From: CALHVX01 sp964640725
GTDB taxonomy: Bacteria > Pseudomonadota > Gammaproteobacteria > Pseudomonadales > Azotimanducaceae
Length of the DNA: 64,000 nucleotides
Direction of reading: 5' to 3'
Assembly (NCBI GenBank): GCA_964640725.1
Contig: CAZXIJ010000013.1
Location: 1 to 64,000, forward strand
Made by a program: the position numbers and the translations under genes. This document shows, one piece after another, positions 38,348 to 47,489 of the stretch. The notes beneath the pieces are model-generated. The model had not been told where the DNA came from, did not search any database, and saw only the letters and a list, made by a program, of their open reading frames with translations. The first letter of the stretch is position 1, and each line of letters starts with the position of its first letter.

Positions 38348-39004
38348 ATGATCCGGTACAGCCATTTTCACCGCGGCATCGGTCGGTGTCTTGCCTGTCA
38401 GCTGCCGGCTCGTGCAGGCCAGGGCGACCTGTGCCGGCAGTGCCGGGCGGACCTGCTGTGGTGCGAAACCGCGCCGGTGCTGGCAGACCTTGATCAGGTG
38501 CTCTGCGCCCTGCACTACGAAGGCACCATTCGCGACTGGATCCTGCGCCTGAAGTTTCGTGGCGACCTTGCTGCCGGCCGCGTCCTCGGGGAACTGCTCG
38601 CCGCAACGGTACGGGGCGCCCGGGCTGCCGGCAGCCCGCTGCCGCAGGCTCTGCTGCCGGTGCCCATGACCCGGTTGCAGTGGCTGCGCCGGGGCCGCAA
38701 TCCGGCTCGCGTGATCGCCGCTCCGGTCGCGCGCGCCTTTGCGCTGCCGATTGCCTGCCAGCTGGCGGTCATTGCGCACAAGCCCAGCTCCCAGCACCGG
38801 CTGAACCGGGCGGAACGGCTGCAGGCTCTGCGCGGCGCGTTCTGCATTCGCGGCCGTCCGCCCGCGCAGGTCGCCATCGTCGACGACGTGCTGACAACCG
38901 GCGCCACCGCGCAGGCCCTCGCCCGGGCCTTGCGGGTCGCCGGCTGTCGCCGGGTCGAGATCTGGACAGCGGCATATACCCTGCCCCCGGAGGCCGTCCC
39001 TTGA
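38348..39004 (+). CDS. comF: ComF-family phosphoribosyltransferase-like protein
   Basis: A 218-residue protein. A zinc-ribbon-like N-terminus has CLACQLP and LCRQCRADL. The type I PRTase domain has LLPVPMTRLQWLRRGRNPA, the PQHRLNR-like SSQHRLNRAERLQ and the PRPP loop VAIVDDVLTTGATAQAL. ComF (GntX in E. coli) is needed for DNA uptake in naturally competent bacteria and for gluconate or DNA-fragment use in E. coli. srkA follows 35 bases on. Confidence 0.9.
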   Translation: MIRYSHFHRGIGRCLACQLPARAGQGDLCRQCRADLLWCETAPVLADLDQVLCALHYEGTIRDWILRLKFRGDLAAGRVLGELLAATVRGARAAGSPLPQALLPVPMTRLQWLRRGRNPARVIAAPVARAFALPIACQLAVIAHKPSSQHRLNRAERLQALRGAFCIRGRPPAQVAIVDDVLTTGATAQALARALRVAGCRRVEIWTAAYTLPPEAVP

Positions 39005-39039
39005 TAGGCTGCGCGCCTCTCACGTCAGGGGTGCCTGCC

Positions 39040-40074
39040 ATGTCTTCGGAAGATTCCCCAGCCAGCGGCGCAAGCGCTGACGCCACCGCGGCGCTCGAGG
39101 CCAGTGCGGCCCCCTACTCAACGCTGAGCCCCGATCTGATTCTGGACGCCGTGGAGGGCGCAGGCTTTCCGGTCAGCGGTGGCCTGCTCGCCATGAACAG
39201 CTACGAAAACCGCGTCTACCAGCTCGAGCTCAACGACGGCAGCTTTCTGGTGGCAAAGTTCTACCGCCCCGGGCGCCTGAGCGACGCCGCCATTCACGAA
39301 GAACACACTTTCACTCTGGCGCTGGCAGCAGCAGAGCTGCCCTGCGTCGCGCCCCTGGCGGTGGCGGGCAGAACGCTCTTCGAGCACGAGGGCTACCGCT
39401 TCGCGCTGTTTCCCCGCCGCGGCGGCCAGCCGCCCGATATCGAACAGGAGGACAACCTCAGAATCCTCGCCCGAGCCATCGCCCGGATCCACGCCATCGG
39501 GCGCCAGGACGAATTCTCTGCCCGTCGCACCCTGTCGGTAAAAGACTACGCCATCGACAGCCGCGCGCTGCTGCTTGCGACCGACTTCATTCCCTATGAA
39601 CTGCGCGAAGCTTACGAAACACTGTCAGCCCAGCTGATCGAACGCCTGGAACACGTGCTCGACGGCCACACGATGCAGCGCATACACGGTGACTGCCATC
39701 TGGGCAACCTGCTGTGGCGGGAGCAGGTACCGAATTTCGTCGACTTCGATGACGCGGTGACCGGCCCGCCGATCCAGGATTTGTGGATGCTCCTGTCTGG
39801 CGAACGCCAGGAACAGCAGCGGCAGCTTGACGTGATTCTTCGCGCCTACGAGGAGTTTTCGTCCTTCGAGCCGCGCAGCATTGCCCTGATTGAGCCCCTG
39901 CGCACTCTGCGAATGATGCATCACGCAGCCTGGATTGCCCGCCGCTGGGAAGATCCGGCGTTTCCTCCGGCTTTTCCCTGGTTCGAGGGCGGACGCTACT
40001 GGTCCGATCACATCCTGCATTTGAAAGAGCAGCTGGCTGCGCTGCAGGAACCGCCCCTGGAGTGGCGGCGCTGA
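39040..40074 (+). CDS. srkA: Stress-response serine/threonine kinase (YihE/RdoA)
   Basis: A 344-residue aminoglycoside-phosphotransferase-fold kinase. It has NSYENRVYQLEL, the Lys in LVAKFYRPGRL, FPRRGGQPPD, the catalytic loop IHGDCHLGNLLW and the metal Asp in FVDFDDAVTGP, exactly the YihE pattern. E. coli SrkA counteracts MazEF-linked and Cpx-linked stress death. The first 25 residues are a family-unlike Ser/Ala-rich extension; a start nearer residue 25 is possible. Confidence 0.9.
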   Translation: MSSEDSPASGASADATAALEASAAPYSTLSPDLILDAVEGAGFPVSGGLLAMNSYENRVYQLELNDGSFLVAKFYRPGRLSDAAIHEEHTFTLALAAAELPCVAPLAVAGRTLFEHEGYRFALFPRRGGQPPDIEQEDNLRILARAIARIHAIGRQDEFSARRTLSVKDYAIDSRALLLATDFIPYELREAYETLSAQLIERLEHVLDGHTMQRIHGDCHLGNLLWREQVPNFVDFDDAVTGPPIQDLWMLLSGERQEQQRQLDVILRAYEEFSSFEPRSIALIEPLRTLRMMHHAAWIARRWEDPAFPPAFPWFEGGRYWSDHILHLKEQLAALQEPPLEWRR

Positions 40075-40091
40075 GCCGCCAGCCCGGACGG

Positions 40092-41261
40092 CTACATGAC
40101 GGCGCTGAGCACCTTCGAGGGCGGGGCCGCATAGGCGGCGTCCAGCTCGGTCTTGTTCCGGGCCAGGTTCGCGTACTGCGCCAGCAGCAGCGGGCGCTCG
40201 CCAGCGCTGCAAGCTTCCAGCCGGGCCTTCAATAGCGGCAAGGTGCGGCCGTCGTCGGGCTCCACGGGGCCAGGGACGGCCAGCCCGCTTATCTCGGCAG
40301 CCCAGGCGTTCGTCGGATACAGCTTCAGGTGCCCAACAATCTCGCGGTCCACCGCCAGGGCCAGCCGCTCAGCGTTCATGGGCCCGGTCGAGGCGAGCTG
40401 TCCGAAGTGCACGTGCATGCGCCCCTTGAAGCCCGATAGGCCTTCGGCAATCGCAGCCAGATCGTCGTCGCTGCCTTTCTCGAAGGTTCCGTTGCGCGCC
40501 AGCAGCTCAAGCTCCTGCGCCTTGCGCAGATCGCAGGGGTCCAGCTCGTAGGAAATCGCTGTGGGCACGATGGTCAAGGATCGCGCAATCTCGGCAAAGT
40601 CATCGGTTTCCTTGCGAAACGCCAGCGCCAGCATTTTGAGCAGGGCCGGATCCGTCCGGTCCAGACCGTCCTTGGCGCGCCCGGCACGCTGGGCAATCCA
40701 TACGTGCTCACCTTCCTGCAGGGAATGACGCACATAGCGGGCCGTCCGCTGCATTGCTGCGTATTGAGCTTTGCGCCCGACGACGCTGCGCTCGATCATG
40801 AACCCCTTGTTCAGGCGCATGACGTCGGCGGCGTAGACGGTGCTAAACAGGTTGTCGCCCACCGCCAGCCGCGCCGTGTTCTGGCCGATCTCGTAGAGCA
40901 GCCGGTTGATGATGCCGGAGTCGTAGACGATGTCGCGATGATTGGAGATAAACAGACAAGCGCGATCTTTCGGCAGGGCGTCGAGACCGCTGTAGCTGAG
41001 CGCCGTCACTCGCGTCCGGAGCACCAGATCGATGTAGCGGCCCATTTGAATCTGAAAGTCGAGCACGGTGCGGATGCGGCGCCCCCGCCACTTCAGCAAC
41101 CCGCCCATGAGCGCTTCGGCGAGCGCTGGCAGGCGCGCGGACAGGCGCGGAAACACCAGGGCGCCAACCCCCCTGCGCAGGGCACGGTTGCCCACCAGAC
41201 GGGCAACCACTGCGGGCACTTCGTCGTCCGCATAGGGCCGGATGCTTTCAAACTCGTCCAT
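40092..41261 (-). CDS. 1-acylglycerol-3-phosphate-type acyltransferase
   Basis: A 389-residue PlsC/PlsB-superfamily protein. The acceptor motif is SNHRDIVYDSG (a His-Asp motif of NHRD form), followed by VGDNLFS, LNKGFMIERS and WIAQRAGRAKDG; the last two are the substrate-binding blocks of glycerolipid acyltransferases. The long form with a helical N-terminus (about 1-85) is seen in gammaproteobacteria and is usually annotated as a 1-acyl-sn-glycerol-3-phosphate acyltransferase; the true substrate is not known. Convergent with srkA. Confidence 0.8.
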   Translation of the reverse strand: MDEFESIRPYADDEVPAVVARLVGNRALRRGVGALVFPRLSARLPALAEALMGGLLKWRGRRIRTVLDFQIQMGRYIDLVLRTRVTALSYSGLDALPKDRACLFISNHRDIVYDSGIINRLLYEIGQNTARLAVGDNLFSTVYAADVMRLNKGFMIERSVVGRKAQYAAMQRTARYVRHSLQEGEHVWIAQRAGRAKDGLDRTDPALLKMLALAFRKETDDFAEIARSLTIVPTAISYELDPCDLRKAQELELLARNGTFEKGSDDDLAAIAEGLSGFKGRMHVHFGQLASTGPMNAERLALAVDREIVGHLKLYPTNAWAAEISGLAVPGPVEPDDGRTLPLLKARLEACSAGERPLLLAQYANLARNKTELDAAYAAPPSKVLSAVM

Positions 41262-41315
41262 GGATACCTGGCAGGATGGCGCAGCAGGCCACTATCTCAC
41301 AACGGCCCGGCAGGC

Positions 41316-42077
41316 TCACAGCCGGCCAGCCCACAAGGCCTCGCCGCAGATCCACAGCCCAACCAGAAACAGCAGGCTGAAGACCGCGCGTTTCAGCGCT
41401 TCATCGGTCAGGGGCGGACGCCATCGCGCACCGATGGCGCTGCCTGCCACCACCACGGGAAACAGCAGCGCCGCCAGCACCCAGACCTGCTCCGTGAGCT
41501 CGCCACGCAGCCCAACGACGCCGGTGCGCACCAGGGTGGTCAGGCCGAACACCGCAAGCAGCGTCGCCCGGATCACCTCAAAGGGCAGCGGCTGCCGGTA
41601 GCCGTACCAGCCGATGACCGGCCCGGAGGAGGAGAACAGGCCGCCCGCCAGGCCGCCGAGGGCGCCGTAGGCGACCGTCGCCGGCGCGGACGTCAGCTTT
41701 GCCAGGGTTCGTGGCGCGATGGCTAAGGACACGCTGGCCAGGGCAATAAACCCCCCCAGAAGCAGCTTCAAGGTTCCGACGGCGCTGGCGCTGAGCTCTC
41801 CGAGCAGCCACACCCCTGCCGCAATCGCCGGCACCTGCCCGGCCAGCAGCCCCAGCAGCATGGGCCGGTGAACGGCCGCCAGGTGCCGCCGCACACTGAT
41901 AATCACGTTGGTCAGCGACAGCAGGCTCACCACCGCCGCGAGAACGGCGATGGGTACCAGCCCAAAGCCGCCGCCAATGGCCATCATCATCATGCCCATG
42001 GCAAAGCCCGCCACGCTCTGCACATAGCTGGCGACAAGGGCAAGGACGGCAAGGGCAAGGAGAGTGGGCGGATCCAT
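41316..42077 (-). CDS. TSUP (TauE/SafE) membrane permease
   Basis: A 253-residue protein with about eight hydrophobic helices in two similar halves. Typical family segments are SVAGFAMGMMMMAIGG in the first half and GALGGLAGGLFSSSGPVIGWYGY in the second. TSUP proteins export or import organosulfur compounds or sulfite. It lies on the minus strand 54 bases before the acyltransferase gene; no sulfur gene is next to it, so the substrate is unknown. Confidence 0.85.
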   Translation of the reverse strand: MDPPTLLALAVLALVASYVQSVAGFAMGMMMMAIGGGFGLVPIAVLAAVVSLLSLTNVIISVRRHLAAVHRPMLLGLLAGQVPAIAAGVWLLGELSASAVGTLKLLLGGFIALASVSLAIAPRTLAKLTSAPATVAYGALGGLAGGLFSSSGPVIGWYGYRQPLPFEVIRATLLAVFGLTTLVRTGVVGLRGELTEQVWVLAALLFPVVVAGSAIGARWRPPLTDEALKRAVFSLLFLVGLWICGEALWAGRL

Positions 42078-42187
42078 CAGGGTACGGCTTGAGATTGGCG
42101 CGGGAGTATAAGGACCGGCGTCGACGCCTGCTTTGCTATTCCGACGAGCCTGGATAACTATGCGGCTTTAGGCACGGCTGGCTCTGC

Positions 42188-42964
42188 GTGGATCTCAAAC
42201 TCAAAGGCAAGCGGGTCCTGGTGACTGGCAGTTCCCGGGGTACCGGCAACGTCATTGCCGGGCGTTTCCTCGAGGAAGGCGCTGAGGTCATCGTGCACGG
42301 GCTGGCCAGCGGCCAGGCGGAGGCCGCGGTCGAGGCCCTGGGCGGCGGCATCCCGTTCACCAGCGATCTGACCGACGATGCCTGCCGGGCCGAACTGGAG
42401 ACGCTGCTGGCACCGGCGCCCGTCGACATCCTGGTCAACAACTACGGCACCACGACCCCCGGAAGCTGGGGCGACGGCGACCCCGGACCCTGGCAGCAGG
42501 CCTTCGAACAGAACCTCATGAGCGCCGTGCGCTGCGCCGAGGCCGTGTTGCCGGCCATGCGGGCACGCGGTGCCGGGCGCATCATCAACCTGGGCACCGT
42601 CGGCAGCACTCGCCCCAATGCCCGCATGCCCCACTACTACGCGGCCAAGGGCGCGCTGGCAACCATGAACGCCAGCCTGGCCCTTGAGGTCGCGGGCACC
42701 GGCATCCGGGTCAACCTGGTGTCGCCAGGGCTGATCGCAACCCCGGAAGTGATGAGTGCCGCCATTGCCCGCAGCCGCAAACGCGGCGGCAGCGAAGACT
42801 GGGAAACCGTCGAGGCAGAGATGGCCAGAGACGTCCCCATCGGCCGCATCGCGCGGCGGGAGGAAGTGGCCGACCTGGTGCTGTTCCTCGCCAGCGACCG
42901 GGCCGACGCCATTCACGGCCAGAACATCCGCATTGACGGCGGGCAGCTGGGCATCGTGACTTGA
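42188..42964 (+). CDS. Short-chain dehydrogenase/reductase
   Basis: 258 residues from GTG 42188. A classical SDR: coenzyme loop VTGSSRGTGNVIA, NNYGTT in place of NNAG, active-site Ser in LGTVGSTR, and Tyr-Lys in PHYYAAKG. The C-terminus SDRADAIHGQNIRIDGG is typical. The Arg after the Ser-Ser suggests NADP preference (inference). First gene of an overlapping run with a membrane protein and aceK; function in that context is unknown. Confidence 0.85.
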   Translation: MDLKLKGKRVLVTGSSRGTGNVIAGRFLEEGAEVIVHGLASGQAEAAVEALGGGIPFTSDLTDDACRAELETLLAPAPVDILVNNYGTTTPGSWGDGDPGPWQQAFEQNLMSAVRCAEAVLPAMRARGAGRIINLGTVGSTRPNARMPHYYAAKGALATMNASLALEVAGTGIRVNLVSPGLIATPEVMSAAIARSRKRGGSEDWETVEAEMARDVPIGRIARREEVADLVLFLASDRADAIHGQNIRIDGGQLGIVT

Positions 42965-43329
42965 TCCTGCGTCTGGCCGGCGGGCTGCTGGTACTCGGCT
43001 GCGTGCTGCTGTTCGAGCCGGGCGCGACGACCCTGCTGCAGCGGCTCTGGCTGCCCCTGGCCTTTGGGATCGGCGCCGCCATGGTGCTGCACAACGTTCT
43101 GGCGATCGCGGCGACCGGCGCGCTCCTGGCCGCGCTGCGCAGCGATCTGGCCGGCGACTGGGTCAGCGCCATTGCCTACCCGGTCATCGGCATCGCCTGC
43201 GCCGGCATTGCCGCCGGCATCCTGCTGCAGCGCTATCGCCGCTACCGCGAAGCCACCCGCGCCGCCCGGCTCGAAGCCCGCGCATCGCGGCAGGCGTCCA
43301 TCAGAACGGATGAACCCAATGAGCAATGA
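42961..43329 (+). CDS. Small membrane protein of unknown function
   Basis: 122 residues from TTG 42961, overlapping the SDR stop as TTGA. Three hydrophobic segments (LAGGLLVLGCVLLF, LPLAFGIGAAMVLHNVLAIAATG, and IAYPVIGIACAGIAAGILL) are followed by a basic Arg-rich tail. Its 3' end overlaps the aceK 5' end by 11-20 bases. I do not recognise the family; coupling suggests translation with aceK. Confidence 0.6.
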   Translation: MILRLAGGLLVLGCVLLFEPGATTLLQRLWLPLAFGIGAAMVLHNVLAIAATGALLAALRSDLAGDWVSAIAYPVIGIACAGIAAGILLQRYRRYREATRAARLEARASRQASIRTDEPNEQ

Positions 43330-45091
43330 CCGGCAAGGGGCAGGACCCGCAGCCCCCCTCGCGCAACAGATCGCTGGCCAGATCATGACCAGCTTCGCGC
43401 TCTATCGGGCCGATTTCACCCAGTCCACCCTTGCCGCCCGCGGCTACTTTCACGACCGCGACTGGCACGGGATCCAGGCCCTGGGCGCCCAGCGGCTGGC
43501 CACCTACACGGAACACCTGAACCCGCTGGTCGAGCGGCTGCGGGGGATCATCAACACCGCACAGCAAAGCGATGCAGCCCTGGCCCGGCTATGGCGCGAG
43601 GTCAAGGCGCAGTACGCGCAGGCATTGACCGCCCGCTACGATCGCGAGATGGGCGAGACGTTCTACAACTCGGCCTACCGCCGCCTGCGCGCTCACGCCC
43701 AGCTGGTGGACGACGAGACCTTTGTGCAGCCCACCAAACGCCCCGGCGTGCAGCAACCGGCACAGCCGCTGCTGCGGCGCTTCGAGCCCGGCGCAGAAGG
43801 GTTGGTCCATATGATGCAGCAGCTCCTGGGCAGCCTGCCGCTCACACTGCCCTGGCAAGACTTCGACCGCGATATCCGCAACATTCTGCGCTCCCTGCCC
43901 GAGGCCCGGCCGGAGCTTGAGAGCAGCTTCGGCCTGGCCATCGAAATCGTCGACGCGGTTTTCTATCGCAACAAGGGCGCCTACGTGGTCGGCCGCATCT
44001 GCCAGGGCGACAAAACCTGGCCCCTGGCCCTGCCGCTGCTGCAGGACGCCTCCGGGCGGCTCTATGTCGACACGCTGATCTGCGACGAAGATGAGCTGTC
44101 GATCATGTTCAGCTTCACCCGAGCCTATTTCCTGGTGGATGTGCCGGAGCCGACGGCACTGGTGGATTTTCTTTGGGCGCTGCTCCCGAACAAGAAGCGC
44201 AGCGAGCTGTACAGCGCCATCGGCCTGCACAAACACGGCAAAACCGTGTTCTACCGGGGTTTCGTGGAGCACCTCGCCCAGTCCTCGGACCCGTTTATCA
44301 TTGCGCCGGGTATCAAGGGCATGGTGATGGCGGTGTTTTCCCTGCCGTCCTATCAGGTGGTCTTCAAAATCATCAAGGATCAGTTCGCGCCGCAAAAAAA
44401 CATCACCGCCGCGCAGGTCAAAGAGAAATACGCGATCGTCAAAGAGCACGATCGTGTCGGGCGCATGGCAGACACGCAGGAGTTTCACAACTTCGTATTG
44501 CCCCTGGCACGCTTCGACGCGACGCTCCTCAAGCACCTGCTCAGTGTCGCCGGCAACACGGTTCGCATCGAGGGCGACGATGTCATCATCACGCACCTGT
44601 ATATCGAGCGACAGATGACGCCGCTAAACCTGTACATCGAAGACGCGGACGACACGGCCCTGCGCAGCGCCCTGGACGAGTACGGCAACGCCATCAAGCA
44701 GCTCGCCGCCGCCAACATTTTTCCCGGCGACATGCTGCTGAAAAACTTTGGCGTCACCCGCCACGGCCGGGTCGTGTTTTACGATTACGACGAGATCACC
44801 TATCTGACCGAGATGAACTTTCGGACCATACCGGAGCCGCAAACGCCGGAGCAGGAGATGGCATCCGAGCCCTGGTACGCCGTTGCCCCCAACGACGTTT
44901 TTCCGGAGGAGTTTCGAAAGTTCCTGTTCGGTCGACGCAAAATCAAGGCCCAGTTCGCCGCCATGCACGGCGAGCTGTTCGATGCGGAGTACTGGAAAAC
45001 GCTCCAAGCAGATATCGAGGCCGGCGCGATCCGGGATGTGTTTCCCTACCGTCGCAAACGGCGCTTCCTGGCCAACGTCGAGTCATCGTGA
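43310..45091 (+). CDS. aceK: Isocitrate dehydrogenase kinase/phosphatase
   Basis: 593 residues from ATG 43310 (a second ATG at 43319 gives 590). AceK phosphorylates isocitrate dehydrogenase to send carbon into the glyoxylate shunt, and reverses this. The ATP site lies in APGIKGMVMAVFSLPSYQVVFKIIKD, followed by VKEHDRVGRMADTQEFHNFVLP; the catalytic region has NPGDMLLKNFG-like FPGDMLLKNFGVTRHGRVVFYDYDEI. The family match is very close. aceA and aceB are not here. The stop overlaps the HAD gene's GTG. Confidence 0.94.
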   Translation: MNPMSNDRQGAGPAAPLAQQIAGQIMTSFALYRADFTQSTLAARGYFHDRDWHGIQALGAQRLATYTEHLNPLVERLRGIINTAQQSDAALARLWREVKAQYAQALTARYDREMGETFYNSAYRRLRAHAQLVDDETFVQPTKRPGVQQPAQPLLRRFEPGAEGLVHMMQQLLGSLPLTLPWQDFDRDIRNILRSLPEARPELESSFGLAIEIVDAVFYRNKGAYVVGRICQGDKTWPLALPLLQDASGRLYVDTLICDEDELSIMFSFTRAYFLVDVPEPTALVDFLWALLPNKKRSELYSAIGLHKHGKTVFYRGFVEHLAQSSDPFIIAPGIKGMVMAVFSLPSYQVVFKIIKDQFAPQKNITAAQVKEKYAIVKEHDRVGRMADTQEFHNFVLPLARFDATLLKHLLSVAGNTVRIEGDDVIITHLYIERQMTPLNLYIEDADDTALRSALDEYGNAIKQLAAANIFPGDMLLKNFGVTRHGRVVFYDYDEITYLTEMNFRTIPEPQTPEQEMASEPWYAVAPNDVFPEEFRKFLFGRRKIKAQFAAMHGELFDAEYWKTLQADIEAGAIRDVFPYRRKRRFLANVESS

Positions 45092-45786
45092 CACCCAGGG
45101 ATAGCACCCCGGCGCTGCTGAACGCTGTTCGCAGCGCGCCCGCCCTGCTCTTCGACTTTGACGGGACTCTGGCGCCGAACCTGGACCTGGCTGGCATGAA
45201 AGCGCAGGTCATCGCCCTGACCCGGTGCTGGAAAGTTCCAGACGCCGAGTTTGCCGGCGCCCACATCGTCGAGATCACGGAGCTGGCAGCCGCATGGCTG
45301 ACACAACATGAAGGTGCAGCGCCCGCCGGGCTTTATGCCCGGGAGGCCGCCACGCTGATCCGCGATTTCGAGCTGGATGCCGCCGCCGATACGGACCCAT
45401 TCCCGACCGCGCCGCCGCTGCTCATGCAGTGGCGCAAGCTGGGGCGCGCCAGCGCTGTCGTCACCCGCAACTGCCGGGCCGCGGTGCTGGCCACATACCC
45501 GCAGCTGAATCTGCACACCGACGCGCTGCTGGCGCGCGATGACGTGCCGCACCTGAAACCGGATCCGCGGCATCTGCGCCTCGCCATCCGCCAGCTCGAC
45601 GTCGAGGCTGGGCCCAGCATCATGGTCGGTGACGGCGCCATGGACATGCAGATCGGGCGGGCTCTGGGTATGTACTGCCTGGGCGTGGAAAGTGGCAGCA
45701 ACACGGCGCAGGCTCTGCAGGGCGCCGGCGCGCACTGGGTGGCCGAACACATCGGCGCCCTGCTTGAACTGGTCCATGAGCTATGA
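45088..45786 (+). CDS. HAD-superfamily hydrolase (Gph-like)
   Basis: 232 residues from GTG 45088, overlapping the aceK stop as GTGA. Motif I is LLFDFDGTLAPN (two Asp), motif II VVTRNC, the Lys in HLKPDPRHL, and motif IV VGDGAMDMQIG. It resembles phosphoglycolate-phosphatase-like proteins but lacks their usual cap sequence, so the substrate is unknown. Its stop overlaps the TraB/GumN gene's start (ATGA), making a five-gene overlapping unit from the SDR onward. Confidence 0.85.
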   Translation: MTPRDSTPALLNAVRSAPALLFDFDGTLAPNLDLAGMKAQVIALTRCWKVPDAEFAGAHIVEITELAAAWLTQHEGAAPAGLYAREAATLIRDFELDAAADTDPFPTAPPLLMQWRKLGRASAVVTRNCRAAVLATYPQLNLHTDALLARDDVPHLKPDPRHLRLAIRQLDVEAGPSIMVGDGAMDMQIGRALGMYCLGVESGSNTAQALQGAGAHWVAEHIGALLELVHEL

Positions 45787-46757
45787 TGCAGCGTCGCCCT
45801 CGCTGGACCTGCCTCATGCTTCGATCGTCCGCCAAAACAGCTGCTATGACCTTGGGCATCAGCCTTGCGCTCTGCCTGGGACTGGCGACCGGGTGTGCGG
45901 CACCGGGCGCCACAACACCGGCCGTCGAGCCGGTCCGGGAACCCTCTCCGGGCCCGGCGCTGTGGTCCATGGCTGACGACGACAGCACCATCTACCTGTT
46001 TGGCACCGTCCATCTGCTGCGTCCCGATACCCAGTGGCTCACGCCGCCGGTCGAGGTCGCCTGGCAGGAAGCGCAAACGGTCTACATGGAGGCGGACACC
46101 GACTCGGCAGAGGTGCAGGCGGAACTCGCGGGACTGATGCAACGCCTGGGCGTCTACAGCGATGGCACGACCCTGCTCAGCCGGCTGGACCCTGCACAGA
46201 CCGCCACGGTGAAAGCTGCGAGCGATGCGCTGCAGGTTCCGCTGGCCGCTTTGGCGCCCCTCAAACCCTGGCTCGCTGGCTTACAGCTGAGCGTGATGCA
46301 GCTCGTGAAAGCCGGCTACGATCCGGCTTCCGGCGTCGAGACCGTGCTGAACCGGGACCCGCTGATTGCCGACAAGCGTCGCCGGTACTTCGAGACCGCG
46401 GCCCAGCAGATCGAGTTTTTCGAGACGCTGACCGAAGCTGATCAGGTGGCAATGCTGGTTGCCGGCGCGCGCGCCGTGATCGAAGAGCCGGACGCCCTGG
46501 ACGCGCTGGTCGAGGCCTGGAGCGCCGGCGACGTCAAGGAACTGGCGCGCCTCATGTCCAGCGTCGACGCGTTCGGCAGCGAAGCGGTCTACGAATTGCT
46601 GCTGACAGATCGTAACCGCGCCTGGCTGCCAAAGATTGAAGCACTGCTGGACGAGCCCGGCGTTCACCTGATCGCTGTCGGCGCCGGACATCTGGCGGGC
46701 GAGGACAGCGTGGTTGCCCTGCTGCGGGCCCGGGGCTACCGGGTCCAGCGTCGCTAG
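45783..46757 (+). CDS. TraB/GumN-family lipoprotein
   Basis: 324 residues. The lipobox is LGLATGCAAPG (about residue 38), so it is probably anchored in a membrane facing the periplasm. The TraB/GumN domain (PF01963-like) shows the conserved LFGTVHLLRPDTQWL start, VYMEADTDS, and the GVHLIAVGAGHLAGEDSVVALL end with its GxxH motif. These domains are distantly related to Tiki-type metalloproteases; activity here is unproven. Last gene of the aceK unit. Confidence 0.82.
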   Translation: MMQRRPRWTCLMLRSSAKTAAMTLGISLALCLGLATGCAAPGATTPAVEPVREPSPGPALWSMADDDSTIYLFGTVHLLRPDTQWLTPPVEVAWQEAQTVYMEADTDSAEVQAELAGLMQRLGVYSDGTTLLSRLDPAQTATVKAASDALQVPLAALAPLKPWLAGLQLSVMQLVKAGYDPASGVETVLNRDPLIADKRRRYFETAAQQIEFFETLTEADQVAMLVAGARAVIEEPDALDALVEAWSAGDVKELARLMSSVDAFGSEAVYELLLTDRNRAWLPKIEALLDEPGVHLIAVGAGHLAGEDSVVALLRARGYRVQRR

Positions 46758-46775
46758 CGGCCGCGCTCAGTCGCG

Positions 46776-47489
46776 CTAATCGATCGGCGGCAGCTTGCCG
46801 CAGCGTTTCTCGTAGCCTTCGGCCATCTTGTCAGTGCGCCGGGCCAGCTCTTCCGGGGACAGGTACACGCGTTCGCCGTCCTTGCCGACCTCGTAGCTGC
46901 GAAAGCCGCCCCGCCGGTTGTCCCGAATCTCGTTGAACAGATCCCGGCAATTGTTCTGATGCTGCTCGTTCTTCGCCTGGGCTGCCGCCGCGGCGCGGGC
47001 TTCCTCGTCAGAGCGCCGGTTGCGATCATCGAAGTACTCGAGCATGCGCGCCTGCTCACGCTGCCGCGCCTCATGCTCCGCGCGGCTGGCAGCCGTCGGC
47101 TTCGACACGTCAACGGACACCGCTTCGGCGCCCGGCACGTGCTGATCGCTGAACCGGACATTGCCCTGCGCATCCTTGTAGCGGTAAAGAGTGCCCGCGG
47201 GCGAAGTGCCCGCGGGCGAGTCGCCGGGCCGGGCCGCACCAGCCGCGGACGGCGCTGAAGCAGATCTGCCAGCCCGAGGCGGCCGCCCGGGCTGCTGTTC
47301 GAGCCAGCGCTGCCGGTTACGCTCGTTCAGCGCTTCGAGCCGCGCCCGGGTTTCCGGGTCAGCCTTGCTCAGTACCGCTTCGGAAAACAGCGGCTTGTAG
47401 CCTTGACCGTCAGCGGCCCAGAGCGCGCCAGCGGCCGTGAGCAGCGCCGCCGCACAAAGCCAGGTCACCGGACGCAAGCTGCGAGTCAC
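46776..47489 (-). CDS. DUF4124 exported protein
   Basis: 237 residues from GTG 47489, overlapping the upstream stop as GTGA. A signal peptide (VTWLCAAALLTAAGALWA) leads to a Pro/Ala linker and the DUF4124 segment LYRYKDAQGNVRFSDQHV (about 100-120). The rest is charged and helical and ends with Cys in NCRDLFNEI and KRCGKL. DUF4124 proteins are periplasmic and uncharacterised. The linker has a tandem 15-base repeat (47191-47220) coding SPAGT twice. Confidence 0.78.
   Translation of the reverse strand: MTRSLRPVTWLCAAALLTAAGALWAADGQGYKPLFSEAVLSKADPETRARLEALNERNRQRWLEQQPGRPPRAGRSASAPSAAGAARPGDSPAGTSPAGTLYRYKDAQGNVRFSDQHVPGAEAVSVDVSKPTAASRAEHEARQREQARMLEYFDDRNRRSDEEARAAAAAQAKNEQHQNNCRDLFNEIRDNRRGGFRSYEVGKDGERVYLSPEELARRTDKMAEGYEKRCGKLPPID
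47191..47220. repeat. 15-base tandem repeat, two copies, inside the DUF4124 gene
   Basis: GTGCCCGCGGGCGAA is followed by GTGCCCGCGGGCGAG, differing in one base. It codes for two copies of a Ser-Pro-Ala-Gly-Thr unit and keeps the frame, as a slippage or in-frame duplication would. Confidence 0.85.
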
